Source of the DNA: Pseudomonadota bacterium
GTDB lineage: Bacteria > Desulfobacterota > Desulfovibrionia > Desulfovibrionales > Desulfovibrionaceae
Length of the DNA: 22,110 nucleotides
Direction of reading: 5' to 3'
Assembly (NCBI GenBank): GCA_023438245.1
Contig: JAEXRD010000004.1
Span: 1 to 22,110, forward strand
Position numbers and translations under genes: made by a program. Positions 15,387 through 22,110 of this stretch are shown here, piece after piece (the stretch's first letter is position 1; the number at the start of each line of letters is the position of its first letter). Below the pieces are notes generated by a model. It ran no database searches, was not told the origin of the DNA, and saw only the letters and a list, made by a program, of their open reading frames with translations.

Positions 15387-16396
15387 CCTGCCTCCTGCAT
15401 GGCCTCGACCACTCTCGCAGCCCCGTGGCCATCCACCAGCTGCTGCCCCGTCTCGGCCATGCGGGCCCTGGCGGGCATGTCGCGGATGAGCGCGCCGAGG
15501 ACCTTGGCCATTGCGGCGGGCTCTTCCGCCGCGCGGACGGCCACGCCGAGCGCCTCCAGTTCCCTGGCGATGCCCACCTGGTTGTCCGCGATGGGCCGCA
15601 GCAGCATGGGCACCCCGAAACGGCAGAGCTCCCAGCAGGTGCTGCCCGCTGCGCACAGGGCCAGGTCAGCCCAGGCCATCAGCCGGGACATGTCGTCGAC
15701 GCTGGCGAGCGCCTCCACGGTGCCCGGCAGCCTCGCCGCGCGGGCGGCATGGTCCGGCGCATGGGGATTTGCCGCGCCCGACACCACGGTCACCTCAAGG
15801 TCGGGATCGTCCAGCAGGGCCAGCGCATCCAGGGCTTTCCCCGTCTCGTCCTGCGGGTCCGCGCCGCCGAAGGTGACCAGGATGCGGCGCGCCTTGGCGG
15901 GGCAGGCCCGGGGGGCGGCGTCGGCGAATTCGCGGCGCAAGAGGGCGTACCTGATGCCCCGCAGGCTCAGGGCATCCTGCGCCAGGGCCGGGCGGAGCGC
16001 CTCCGCCCCCAGGTTCTGGTTCAGGTAGATGTCCGCGTCATACGCGCCGCGGTCGCAGATGTCGTCCATCACCAGCAGCTTGCGTCCGGCCGCCCGGACG
16101 GCGCGCATGTAGTTGGTGTCGAAATGGTAGCCGTCCAGGGCCACCCAGCCGCCGGGAGCGCTGTGGCGCAGCAGGCATTCCAGGTCCGCCGGGTCGGGAT
16201 GGACGGCCGGAGGCTCCAGGTGTTCGGCTCCCTCGTCCTTCAGGCGCTGGAGCAGGGCGGGCGCGTGGATGGCCCCCACGAAGTGGACCCGACCTCCCAG
16301 GCTGGCCCAGGCCTGCGCCAGCGCGAGCATGCGCATGACATGCCCGGTGCCGATGTCCGGCCCGGCGTCCGCCCGTATGGTCAGCAGTCCCGGCAT
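15383..16396 (-). CDS. pseG: UDP-sugar hydrolase, pseudaminic acid pathway
   Basis: This 337-residue GT-B-like hydrolase removes UDP from UDP-2,4-diamino-trideoxy-altrose derivatives before condensation. IRADAGPDIGTGHVMRMLALA (7-27) has His19 at the expected catalytic position. ILVTFGGADPQDETG (in the middle) and AGSTCWELCRFGVPML with DNQ (in the C-terminal half) are the nucleotide-binding features of the family. The start at 16396 lies just after the pseC stop, with AAGGAG upstream. No PseH acetyltransferase domain is fused at either end, so the acyl step must come from another protein. The longer open frame upstream lies within pseC and was not used. Confidence 0.94.
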   Translation of the reverse strand: MPGLLTIRADAGPDIGTGHVMRMLALAQAWASLGGRVHFVGAIHAPALLQRLKDEGAEHLEPPAVHPDPADLECLLRHSAPGGWVALDGYHFDTNYMRAVRAAGRKLLVMDDICDRGAYDADIYLNQNLGAEALRPALAQDALSLRGIRYALLRREFADAAPRACPAKARRILVTFGGADPQDETGKALDALALLDDPDLEVTVVSGAANPHAPDHAARAARLPGTVEALASVDDMSRLMAWADLALCAAGSTCWELCRFGVPMLLRPIADNQVGIARELEALGVAVRAAEEPAAMAKVLGALIRDMPARARMAETGQQLVDGHGAARVVEAMQEAG

Positions 16397-16401
16397 CGGC
16401 C

Positions 16402-17517
16402 CTACTCCTTGGCGGCCCGGAGCGTCTCGTCGACCACGCGGCCCAGGTCTCCGTCCGTCAGGCCCGGATGCAGCGGCAGGGTCAAGATCGCTTCCGCCGC
16501 CGCCTCGGCCGCGGGGCACAGGCCGGGGCCGGTGCCCAGGGTCTGGCGGTAGTAGGGGTGCAGATGCACCGGCCAGTAGTGCACGTTGACGCCGATGCCC
16601 GCGGCGCGCAGCGCGCTGAAGACCTGGTCGCGCCGGGGCACGCGGACCACGTAGAGATGATAGGCGTGCAGGGCGTTGGGAGCTTTCTCCAGCGGGCTCA
16701 CGGGCGTGCCCGCGAAGGCCTCGTCGTAGCGCGCGGCGATCTCGCGCCGCCGGGCCAGGAAGCCGGGCAGCTTGGAGAGCTGCGAGAGCCCCAGCGCGCA
16801 CTGGATGTCGGTGATGCGGTAGTTCATGCCCAGCTCCACCATGTCGTAGCGCCAGGTGCCGCGCTCCTCGCGCTGGCGAAACTCCGTGTCGATGCCGTGG
16901 TTGCGGAAGCGGCGCAGGCGCTTCTCCATTTCAGGGTCGCGGCCCAGCACCATGCCGCCCTCGCCGGTGGCGATGTGTTTGACCGGGTGGAAGCTCAGCA
17001 CGGCCAGGTCGGGCAGAGCGGCGGCCCTACGTCCGCGCAGTTCCGCGCCCAGGGAGTGGCAGGCGTCGGCCACCAGGGCCAGGCCGCGCGCGTCGCAGGC
17101 CAGGCGCAGGGCATCGTAGTCGCAAGGCTGGCCCGCGTAGTCCACGGCGATGACCGCACGGGTGCGCGGCGTGGCCAAACGTTCGATCTCCGAGGGCTGC
17201 AGCAGCAGGGTGCCGGGGTCCACGTCGGCGAACACCGGGGTGGCCCCCGCGTAGCGCACGCAGTTGGCCGTGGCCGCAAACGTCAGCGTGGGCACGATGA
17301 CCTCGTCGCCGGGGCCCACGCCCAGGGCGTGCATGGCGCAGTGCAGCGCAGCGGTGCCGCTGGACACGGCCACGCCGAAGCCCGCGCCGCAGAACTCCGC
17401 CACGGCCTGCTCAAAGCGGGGAACGCGCGGGCCCGTGGTCAGCCAGTCCGAGCGCAGTGCTTCGGCCACGGCCTCCACGTCGGCCTCGTCGATGCGCTGC
17501 CTGCCGTAGGGGATCAT
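16402..17517 (-). CDS. pseC: PLP-dependent UDP-4-keto-sugar aminotransferase
   Basis: This is a 371-residue DegT/DnrJ/EryC1 aminotransferase. It puts an amino group on C4 of the PseB product using glutamate. The internal aldimine lysine is Lys180 in LSFHPVKHIATGEGG (174-188), the PseC-type motif. SSGTAALHCAMHALG (52-66) is the PLP phosphate loop and VADACHSLG (149-157) holds the PLP-ring aspartate. Length is normal. The start at 17517 (MIPYGRQRID) overlaps the pseB stop as ATGA. An upstream extension is arginine-rich and lies within pseB, so I rejected it. Confidence 0.95.
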   Translation of the reverse strand: MIPYGRQRIDEADVEAVAEALRSDWLTTGPRVPRFEQAVAEFCGAGFGVAVSSGTAALHCAMHALGVGPGDEVIVPTLTFAATANCVRYAGATPVFADVDPGTLLLQPSEIERLATPRTRAVIAVDYAGQPCDYDALRLACDARGLALVADACHSLGAELRGRRAAALPDLAVLSFHPVKHIATGEGGMVLGRDPEMEKRLRRFRNHGIDTEFRQREERGTWRYDMVELGMNYRITDIQCALGLSQLSKLPGFLARRREIAARYDEAFAGTPVSPLEKAPNALHAYHLYVVRVPRRDQVFSALRAAGIGVNVHYWPVHLHPYYRQTLGTGPGLCPAAEAAAEAILTLPLHPGLTDGDLGRVVDETLRAAKE

Positions 17518-18488
17518 AATTCCTCGAGAAGCTCCCGCAGCTTGTCCACGGAGAGCTGCCAGGGGTTGTCCAGGGAATTGTACTCGAAGTCCTCGGCCAC
17601 GCGGGTCGCGCCGCTGGTGTCGATGCGCGCCGCGCCGCCCGGCTGTGTGGGCACGATGACGAAGTGGTTCTCGAACTCGAAGGTGTTGCGGGCCTCGTCG
17701 CGCGGGACCATGACCTCGTGGATCTTCTCGCCCGGGCGGATGCCCACCACGTCGATGCGGCAGTCCGGGCACATGGCCCGGGCCAGGTCCATGATGTTCA
17801 TGCTGGGCAGCTTGGGCACGTAGAGCTCGCTACCGGCCATGCGCTCCAGGCAGTCCAGCACGAAGTCCACGCCCTGCTCCAGGGTGATCCAGAAGCGGGT
17901 CATGCGCGGGTCGGTAATGGGCAGGACCCCGTCCTTTCGCCGCTCGCGGAAGAAGGGGATGACGCTGCCGCGGCTGCCCAGCACGTTGCCGTAGCGCACC
18001 ACGGAGAACTTGGTGTCGGTGGTGCTGGCGTAGGCGTTGGCGGCGATGAACAGCTTGTCGGAGCAGAGCTTGGTGGCGCCGTACAGGTTGATGGGCGCGG
18101 CGGCCTTGTCGGTGGAGAGGGCCAGCACGCGGCCCACGTTGGTGTCGATGGCCGCGTCGATGATGTTCTGCGCACCGATGATGTTGGTCTTGATGACCTC
18201 GAAGGGGTTGTACTCTGCGGCGGGCACCTGCTTGAGGGCTGCGGCGTGGATCACGATGTCCACCCCCCGGAAGGCGCGGTACAGGCGCTCCTTGTCGCGC
18301 ACGTCGCCCAGGAAGAAACGGATGTTCTCGAACTGGGAGAAGTGCTGGGCCATTTCGAACTGCTTAAGTTCGTCGCGGCTCAAGATGATCACCCGGGCCG
18401 GATCGTAGCGGGTGAGCAGGGTCCTTGCGCAGGCCTGCCCGAAAGAGCCGGTGCCGCCGGTGATGAGGATGCTTTTGCCGTTGAACAT
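17514..18488 (-). CDS. pseB: UDP-GlcNAc 4,6-dehydratase (inverting)
   Basis: This 324-residue short-chain dehydrogenase/reductase commits UDP-GlcNAc to the pathway by 4,6-dehydration with C5 inversion. ITGGTGSFGQ (9-18) binds NAD(P). STDKA (125-129) supplies Asp127 and Lys128, and YGATK (136-140) supplies Tyr136 and Lys140. This is the arrangement of the FlaA1/PseB branch. The C-terminal segment with IRPGEKIHEVMVPRDEARN is typical of that branch. AGGGGAG lies just before the start, 12 bases after the regulator gene. Confidence 0.96.
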   Translation of the reverse strand: MFNGKSILITGGTGSFGQACARTLLTRYDPARVIILSRDELKQFEMAQHFSQFENIRFFLGDVRDKERLYRAFRGVDIVIHAAALKQVPAAEYNPFEVIKTNIIGAQNIIDAAIDTNVGRVLALSTDKAAAPINLYGATKLCSDKLFIAANAYASTTDTKFSVVRYGNVLGSRGSVIPFFRERRKDGVLPITDPRMTRFWITLEQGVDFVLDCLERMAGSELYVPKLPSMNIMDLARAMCPDCRIDVVGIRPGEKIHEVMVPRDEARNTFEFENHFVIVPTQPGGAARIDTSGATRVAEDFEYNSLDNPWQLSVDKLRELLEEL

Positions 18489-18500
18489 GCTCTCCCCTAT

Positions 18501-19025
18501 TTACATGAGTTTCCAGTGAGCCCGGTTGAGAAAGACGCCGCTGTTGCTTTTGAGTTCCTCGCCGGTCACGCTGATGGTGCGCACCTTGCGGTTGATTTTG
18601 CCCTCGGTGATGCGCGCCAGTTCGTCCAGCCGGGAGCGGTCCACGTCGCCCACGATGAGCACGTCGATGAGCCCGGAGTCCTTGCCCAGAGCGTAGTCGT
18701 CCAGGATGTACACGGCCTCGACGTGGCCGAGGCTGGCGATGACCTCGTCGATGAGCTGGTCGATGCCCAGGCTCTTGCGCACGATGGAACTGATCTCCGG
18801 AAAGAAGGGGTGGCGCGTGTTGGCCCGGAAATAGGCGCTGCGGCCGTTCTGCTCGCGCTCAAGGTATCCGGCCTCGCTTAAGCTGTCCAACTCCTCCTTG
18901 ATGGCGTTGGGGGAGACCTCGAACTCCTTGGCCAGCTCGCGCAGATAGCACGAGACCCCGGGGTTCAGGAACAGCTTCAGCAGAAGCTTGATGCGCGTCT
19001 TGGAGGTGAAAAGCTGCGTGAGCAT
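18501..19025 (-). CDS. Winged-helix regulator with degenerate nucleotidyltransferase-like domain
   Basis: This is a 174-residue protein. Residues 1-70 form an ArsR/MarR-like winged helix, with the recognition region around ELAKEFEVSPNAIKEELDSLSEAGYL (30-55). Residues 100-174 resemble a minimal nucleotidyltransferase fold (YILDDYALGKDSGLIDVLIVGDVD, 106-129), but the usual GS and DxD signature is replaced by DD at 109-110 and LID at 119-121, so catalysis is unlikely. It is the first gene of the cluster, 12 bases before pseB, so it probably controls the operon. The promoter is so close to the ATG that the mRNA may be leaderless. Confidence 0.8.
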   Translation of the reverse strand: MLTQLFTSKTRIKLLLKLFLNPGVSCYLRELAKEFEVSPNAIKEELDSLSEAGYLEREQNGRSAYFRANTRHPFFPEISSIVRKSLGIDQLIDEVIASLGHVEAVYILDDYALGKDSGLIDVLIVGDVDRSRLDELARITEGKINRKVRTISVTGEELKSNSGVFLNRAHWKLM

Positions 19026-19030
19026 GTCAA

Positions 19031-19060
19031 GTTTGTACAGAAAAACAGGACAAACGTCAA
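19031..19060 (-). promoter_or_regulatory. Predicted cluster promoter with overlapping inverted repeat
   Basis: On the minus strand, TTGACG (plus positions 19060-19055) and TACAAA (19037-19032) are separated by 17 bases. The -10 ends six bases before the regulator ATG, so the transcript would start at or near the codon. An inverted repeat, GTTTGT (19031-19036) and ACAAAC (19050-19055) in plus-strand order, sits over the same promoter and is a candidate operator. This is a by-eye match, not a measured promoter. Confidence 0.45.
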
Positions 19061-19085
19061 CGGGGGGCGCGCTGGATCGGGTGTG

Positions 19086-20324
19086 CTACCCCTCGCCCCG
19101 CAGCGCCGCGATGGGATCGAGCCCGGCGGCCTGCCTGGCGGGGCGCATGCCGAAAACCACGCCGATGGCCACGGCGCTGGCCACGGAGAGGAAGAACACC
19201 TTCCAGGAGAACAGGATCTGCAGCATGCCCAGCCGCGTGAGCAGCTGGCCCAGGCCCAGGCCCAGCCCCAGGCCCACCAGCCCGCCCACGGCGGTGAGCA
19301 TGGCGGCCTCGAACAGGAACTGCAGCAGGATGGCCCGGCTGGTGGCCCCCACGGCCTTCTTCAGGCCGATCTCGCGGCTGCGCTCGGAAACGCTGATGGA
19401 GAACAGGTTGGCCAGCACGAACCCGCCCACGGTCATGGCCGCGGCGGCGGTGACGCCCAGGAAGGCCACCAGCCCGCCCTTGAACACCGCCAGGAACTTC
19501 AGCACCTCGTCGGCGGTGATGATGGTGAAGTCGTCGTCCTGGCCCGCGCCCAGGCCGTGGCTGGCGCGCAGGAAGCTCTTCAGGTTCTCCACGTGGTCGG
19601 CCATGCGCTGGGGCTCCAGGAACTTGATGCGGATGGCCCGGAAGTAGCGCCTGTCCATGTTGAAGCGGCTGGTGACGGTGCTGATGGGCATGATGATGCG
19701 GTCGTCGACGTCGCCGCCGCCGCCGGTGGCCCCACGGTACTTCAGCCGGCCCACCACCTCCACCTGGAACTTGTCCACCAGGATGGTGCGGCCGATGGGC
19801 GAGTCCTCGCCGAACAGCTCGCGGGCGGGCTTGTCGCCCAGGATGGCCACCCGGCTGCCCAGGCGCACGTCCTCCTCGCTGATGTCCCGGCCCTCCACCA
19901 GCGGCCAGTTCCAGGCGCTGGCGTAGTCCTCGGTGGCGCCGATGACCAGGGTGGAGGGCACGCTGGCGTCCAGGTACTTGAGCGGCACGTTGCCCTTGGA
20001 GCGCATGGGCACCACGATGGTGACCCCGGGCAGGGCCTGGCGCATGCCGCGCATGTCGTCCTGGGTCAGCGTCAGCGTGCGCTGGCCCACGGCGCGCTTC
20101 TGGATGTTGCCGCCGAAGATGAGCGCGGCGTCCGGCCCGAACCACTCGGCGATCTCGTTGGTCTTGCGCTCGGCCCCGTCCACCGCGGTGACGATGAGCG
20201 TGAGCGCGGCCACGCCGAAGCCCACGCCCAGCACCACGAAGAAGGAGCGCACCTTGTAGGCCCACACGGCCACGAAGGCCATGTCCCACAGGCGGGCGAG
20301 CGGGCGCAGCAGCGCGGCGACCAT
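19086..20324 (-). CDS. FtsX/MacB-type ABC transporter permease
   Basis: This is a 412-residue protein. One N-terminal membrane helix (about 24-48) is followed by a periplasmic MacB-like domain (about 50-275) with GGNIQKRA and ILGDKPARELFG, then three C-terminal helices (about 283-312, 331-358 and 374-396). SERSREIGLKKAVGA (313-327) is the ATPase-coupling helix typical of the family, and the tail RPARQAAGLDPIAALR is also typical. GGAGGG lies about six bases before the start. The ATPase partner is not in the window. It follows the aminotransferase by 16 bases and may be cotranscribed with it. Gly-Leu repeats at 351-359 reflect low-complexity DNA. Confidence 0.92.
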   Translation of the reverse strand: MVAALLRPLARLWDMAFVAVWAYKVRSFFVVLGVGFGVAALTLIVTAVDGAERKTNEIAEWFGPDAALIFGGNIQKRAVGQRTLTLTQDDMRGMRQALPGVTIVVPMRSKGNVPLKYLDASVPSTLVIGATEDYASAWNWPLVEGRDISEEDVRLGSRVAILGDKPARELFGEDSPIGRTILVDKFQVEVVGRLKYRGATGGGGDVDDRIIMPISTVTSRFNMDRRYFRAIRIKFLEPQRMADHVENLKSFLRASHGLGAGQDDDFTIITADEVLKFLAVFKGGLVAFLGVTAAAAMTVGGFVLANLFSISVSERSREIGLKKAVGATSRAILLQFLFEAAMLTAVGGLVGLGLGLGLGQLLTRLGMLQILFSWKVFFLSVASAVAIGVVFGMRPARQAAGLDPIAALRGEG

Positions 20325-20340
20325 GCGGTCCCTCCAGGGA

Positions 20341-21519
20341 TCAGCAGCAGCCGGGGCAGGCGGCCATGCACTCGGCCAGGCGGCGGATGCCCTCGTTGAT
20401 GATGTCCTCGTCGGCGTTGGAATAGTTGAGCCGGAGCGTGTTGGCCCCGGTGCCGTCCACGTAGAAGGCCTCGCCGGGCACGAAGGCCACCTTGCGCTCC
20501 ACGGCCATCTTGAGCAGGTCGATGGAGTTGGCGCCCTCGGGCAGGGTGGCCCACAGGAACATGCCGCCCTCGGGGTCGGTGACTTTCACGCTCGCCGGGA
20601 AATGGCGCCTGATGGCCGCCTTCATGGCCTCGCACTGCGCGCCGTACAGCTTGCGGATGCGCGCCACGTGGGCCTCGAAGTCGTTGTCCTGCAGGAAGCG
20701 CTGCACCACCATCTGGTCCAGCGACCCGGTGTGCAGGTCCGCCGCCTGCTTGGCGATGACCAGCCGCTCCATGACCTCGCCCTTGGCCACGATCCAGCCC
20801 AGGCGGAAGCCCGGGGCCGCGATCTTGGAGAAGGTGCCCAGCAGCATGGAGTCCTCGGGCCGGTGGGCGTACACCGGGGGCAGGTCCGTGCCGGAAAAGC
20901 GCAGCTCGCCGTAGGGGTCGTCCTCCAAAAAGAAGCTGCCGTGCTTGCGCAGGAGCTCGGCCACGGCCTGGCGCTTGGCGGCGGAGTAGGACAGCCCCGA
21001 GGGGTTCTGGAAGCTCGTGACGGCGTAGAACAGCTTGGCCCCGGCCAGCGCGCGGTCCAGCGCGTCCAGGTCCGGGCCGTCCTGCTCCAGGGGCACGCTG
21101 CGCCAGTCGGGCCGGAAGATGGTCATGGCCTGGATGGCGCCCAGGTAGCCGGGCTTCTCGATGACCACGGGGTCGCCCGCGTTGACGATGACCTTGGCCA
21201 CCAGGTCCAGCGCCTGCTGCGAGCCGGTGGTGATGAGGATGTCGCCGGGGTCGACGTCCATGCCCTTGCGCGTCTTGTAGCGCGCGGCGATCCACTGGCG
21301 CAGGGGCAGGTAGCCCTCGGTGGTGGAGTACTGCAGGGCGCGCGCTCCGCTCTCCTCGATGACGGCCTTGGCCGCCGCGGCGATCTCGGCCACGGGGAAG
21401 CTGGCGGGGTTGGGCAGGCCCCCGGCGAAGGAAATGACCTGGGGATCGGCGGTGATCTTGAGGATCTCGCGGATGAAGGAGCGTTTGGCGCCGCTCATGC
21501 GCTCGGCGAATTCGGGCAC
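20341..21519 (-). CDS. PLP-dependent class I/II aminotransferase
   Basis: This is a 392-residue fold-type I aminotransferase of the 2-aminoadipate/aromatic (LysN-like) group. The PLP lysine is Lys232 in GTFSKIAAPGFRLGW (228-242). Other marks are TTGSQQALDLVAK (97-109), TSFQNPSG (168-175) with Asn172, LEDDPYGEL (198-206) and Arg239. I chose the GTG at 21519, which has AGGAGG about ten bases upstream. An ATG at 21498 is possible. A longer start in the tandem repeats encodes repeat-derived residues and is rejected. The protein ends in CMAACPGCC, an odd cysteine cluster. The substrate cannot be fixed from sequence. Confidence 0.9.
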   Translation of the reverse strand: MPEFAERMSGAKRSFIREILKITADPQVISFAGGLPNPASFPVAEIAAAAKAVIEESGARALQYSTTEGYLPLRQWIAARYKTRKGMDVDPGDILITTGSQQALDLVAKVIVNAGDPVVIEKPGYLGAIQAMTIFRPDWRSVPLEQDGPDLDALDRALAGAKLFYAVTSFQNPSGLSYSAAKRQAVAELLRKHGSFFLEDDPYGELRFSGTDLPPVYAHRPEDSMLLGTFSKIAAPGFRLGWIVAKGEVMERLVIAKQAADLHTGSLDQMVVQRFLQDNDFEAHVARIRKLYGAQCEAMKAAIRRHFPASVKVTDPEGGMFLWATLPEGANSIDLLKMAVERKVAFVPGEAFYVDGTGANTLRLNYSNADEDIINEGIRRLAECMAACPGCC

Positions 21520-21571
21520 TGTGGTCGGACCTCCTGGCAGATGTTGGGCGGACTGTAGGCCTTCGCCCTTG

Positions 21572-21613
21572 CCAATGCAAGCCGGCCAATGCAAGCCGGC
21601 CAATGCAAGCCGG
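21572..21613. repeat. Three perfect tandem 14-base repeats
   Basis: CCAATGCAAGCCGG occurs three times head to tail at 21572-21585, 21586-21599 and 21600-21613. The array lies between the divergent aminotransferase and thiM genes, 17 bases before a TTGACA box. The copy junctions form a GCCGGC palindrome. It could be a regulatory array or only a slippage product. Confidence 0.9.
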
Positions 21614-21630
21614 ACAGGCGGGCCGTCTTC

Positions 21631-21660
21631 TTGACAATTCCTCCCCCTGCGGCCAAGTTA
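21631..21660 (+). promoter_or_regulatory. Possible promoter for thiM
   Basis: TTGACA at 21631-21636 is a perfect -35 box. The matching -10, at 17 to 18 bases (CAAGTT/AAGTTA), is poor. I see no TPP riboswitch motif in the 173 bases between the divergent genes. Confidence 0.3.
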
Positions 21661-21692
21661 GGGAAGCAAAACCCCGCCGAGGAGCCCGCCCC

Positions 21693-22110
21693 ATGACCGA
21701 CGCCGATCTCGTCATCCGCGACCTGGAAGCCATCCGGGCCAAGAACCCGCTGGTGCTCTCCATCACCAACTACGTGGTCACCAACACCACGGCCAACGCG
21801 CTCTTAGCCCTCGGGGCCTCGCCCATCATGAGCCACGCCGTGGAGGAAATGGCCGAGCTGGTGGCCATTTCCGGCGCGCTGGTCATCAACCTGGGCACCG
21901 TGGCCCCGGAATACTTGGCCGCCATGGAGCCCGCCTGGGACGCCGCCGACGCCCACGAGGTGCCGGTGGTGCTGGACCCCGTGGGCGCGGGCGCGAGCAT
22001 GCTGCGCACGGTGACGCCGCTCTCCCTGCTGGCCGGGCACACGCCCTTCATCATCCGGGGCAACGGCTCGGAGATTTTGACCCTGGGCGGGGGCGAGGGC
22101 GGGGCCAAGG
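21693..22110 (+). CDS. thiM: Hydroxyethylthiazole kinase, partial at the window end
   Basis: The first 139 codons of ThiM are present; the usual protein is about 260-270 residues. ThiM phosphorylates the thiazole alcohol in thiamine salvage. SITNYVVTNTTANALLALGA (23-42) with PIMSHAVEEM, the strand VVLDPVGAGAS (92-102) and IIRGNGSEI (120-128) are the ribokinase-like ThiM motifs. GAGGAG ends eight bases before the ATG. The gene runs off the right edge in frame, and nothing suggests damage. It diverges from the aminotransferase gene. Confidence 0.93.
   Translation, partial: MTDADLVIRDLEAIRAKNPLVLSITNYVVTNTTANALLALGASPIMSHAVEEMAELVAISGALVINLGTVAPEYLAAMEPAWDAADAHEVPVVLDPVGAGASMLRTVTPLSLLAGHTPFIIRGNGSEILTLGGGEGGAK

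Noticed and set aside
19083..20399. Long plus-strand open frame opposite the permease
   Set aside because: It has low-complexity His/Gly/Ala composition and is a mirror of the real gene.
20281..21558. Long plus-strand open frame opposite the aminotransferase
   Set aside because: It has no recognisable motif and is antisense to a clear PLP enzyme.
21520..21603. Longer N-terminus for the aminotransferase starting inside the tandem repeats
   Set aside because: The added residues come from the repeats, and the ribosome-binding site supports the GTG at 21519.
21520..21692. TPP riboswitch before thiM
   Set aside because: No CUGAGA-type thi-box element is visible in this short region.
1..22110. 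tRNA, rRNA, CRISPR array, insertion sequence or phage attachment site
   Set aside because: No transposase, terminal repeats, spaced repeat array or tRNA-like sequence was seen on reading; the only tandem repeat is the short array at 21572.

Overview
The window looks like a chromosomal stretch of a high-GC Gram-negative bacterium. The mix of genes and the GC-rich style would suit the Desulfovibrio group, but no marker gene here proves that. Almost all of it is coding. Most of it is one long minus-strand cluster, transcribed from about 19025 down to 3010, that builds and elaborates a nonulosonic (pseudaminic-type) acid glycan.

In transcription order, the cluster opens with a winged-helix regulator (19025-18501). 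Next come pseB, pseC and pseG (18488-15383), then a folate-type N-formyltransferase (15386-14814) where the acetyltransferase PseH would be expected, then a NeuB-type synthase (14708-13662). A modification block follows: two SAM methyltransferases, a WbqC-family protein, a LmbE/PIG-L deacetylase and a Pse-associated methylase (13662-10247). Then come the CMP-sugar synthetase pseF (10250-9561), an ABC half-exporter (9514-7817), a capsule-synthase (KpsC/KpsS-like) protein (7783-6272), a B12-binding radical SAM protein with a zinc ribbon (6275-4278) and a membrane-anchored SGNH protein (4221-3010). Many adjacent genes overlap by 1 or 4 bases, so the unit is probably one translationally coupled operon. 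On the plus strand, converging on it, lie an MBOAT O-acyltransferase (343-1899) and a second SGNH-type protein (1868-3013), which look like an O-acylation pair for the same surface glycan.

The right end is ordinary metabolism. It holds an FtsX/MacB-type permease (20324-19086), a class I/II PLP aminotransferase (21519-20341) and, diverging from it, the start of thiM (21693 to the window end). The divergent intergenic region carries three perfect tandem 14-base repeats.

A working model is as follows. PseB and PseC make a 4-amino-4,6-dideoxy sugar from UDP-GlcNAc. The formyltransferase caps the 4-amino group (C7 of the final acid). PseG removes UDP, the NeuB-type enzyme condenses the sugar with PEP, and PseF activates the product with CMP. 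Methylation, deacetylation and O-acylation would decorate the product, the KpsC-like protein is a candidate transferase and the ABC protein a candidate flippase. The points most worth a second look are the formyltransferase swap inside an AT-richer island, the candidate CMP-nonulosonate transferase, a G10 tract early in the MBOAT gene that could make it phase-variable, and a regulator whose nucleotidyltransferase-like domain has lost its active-site signature.
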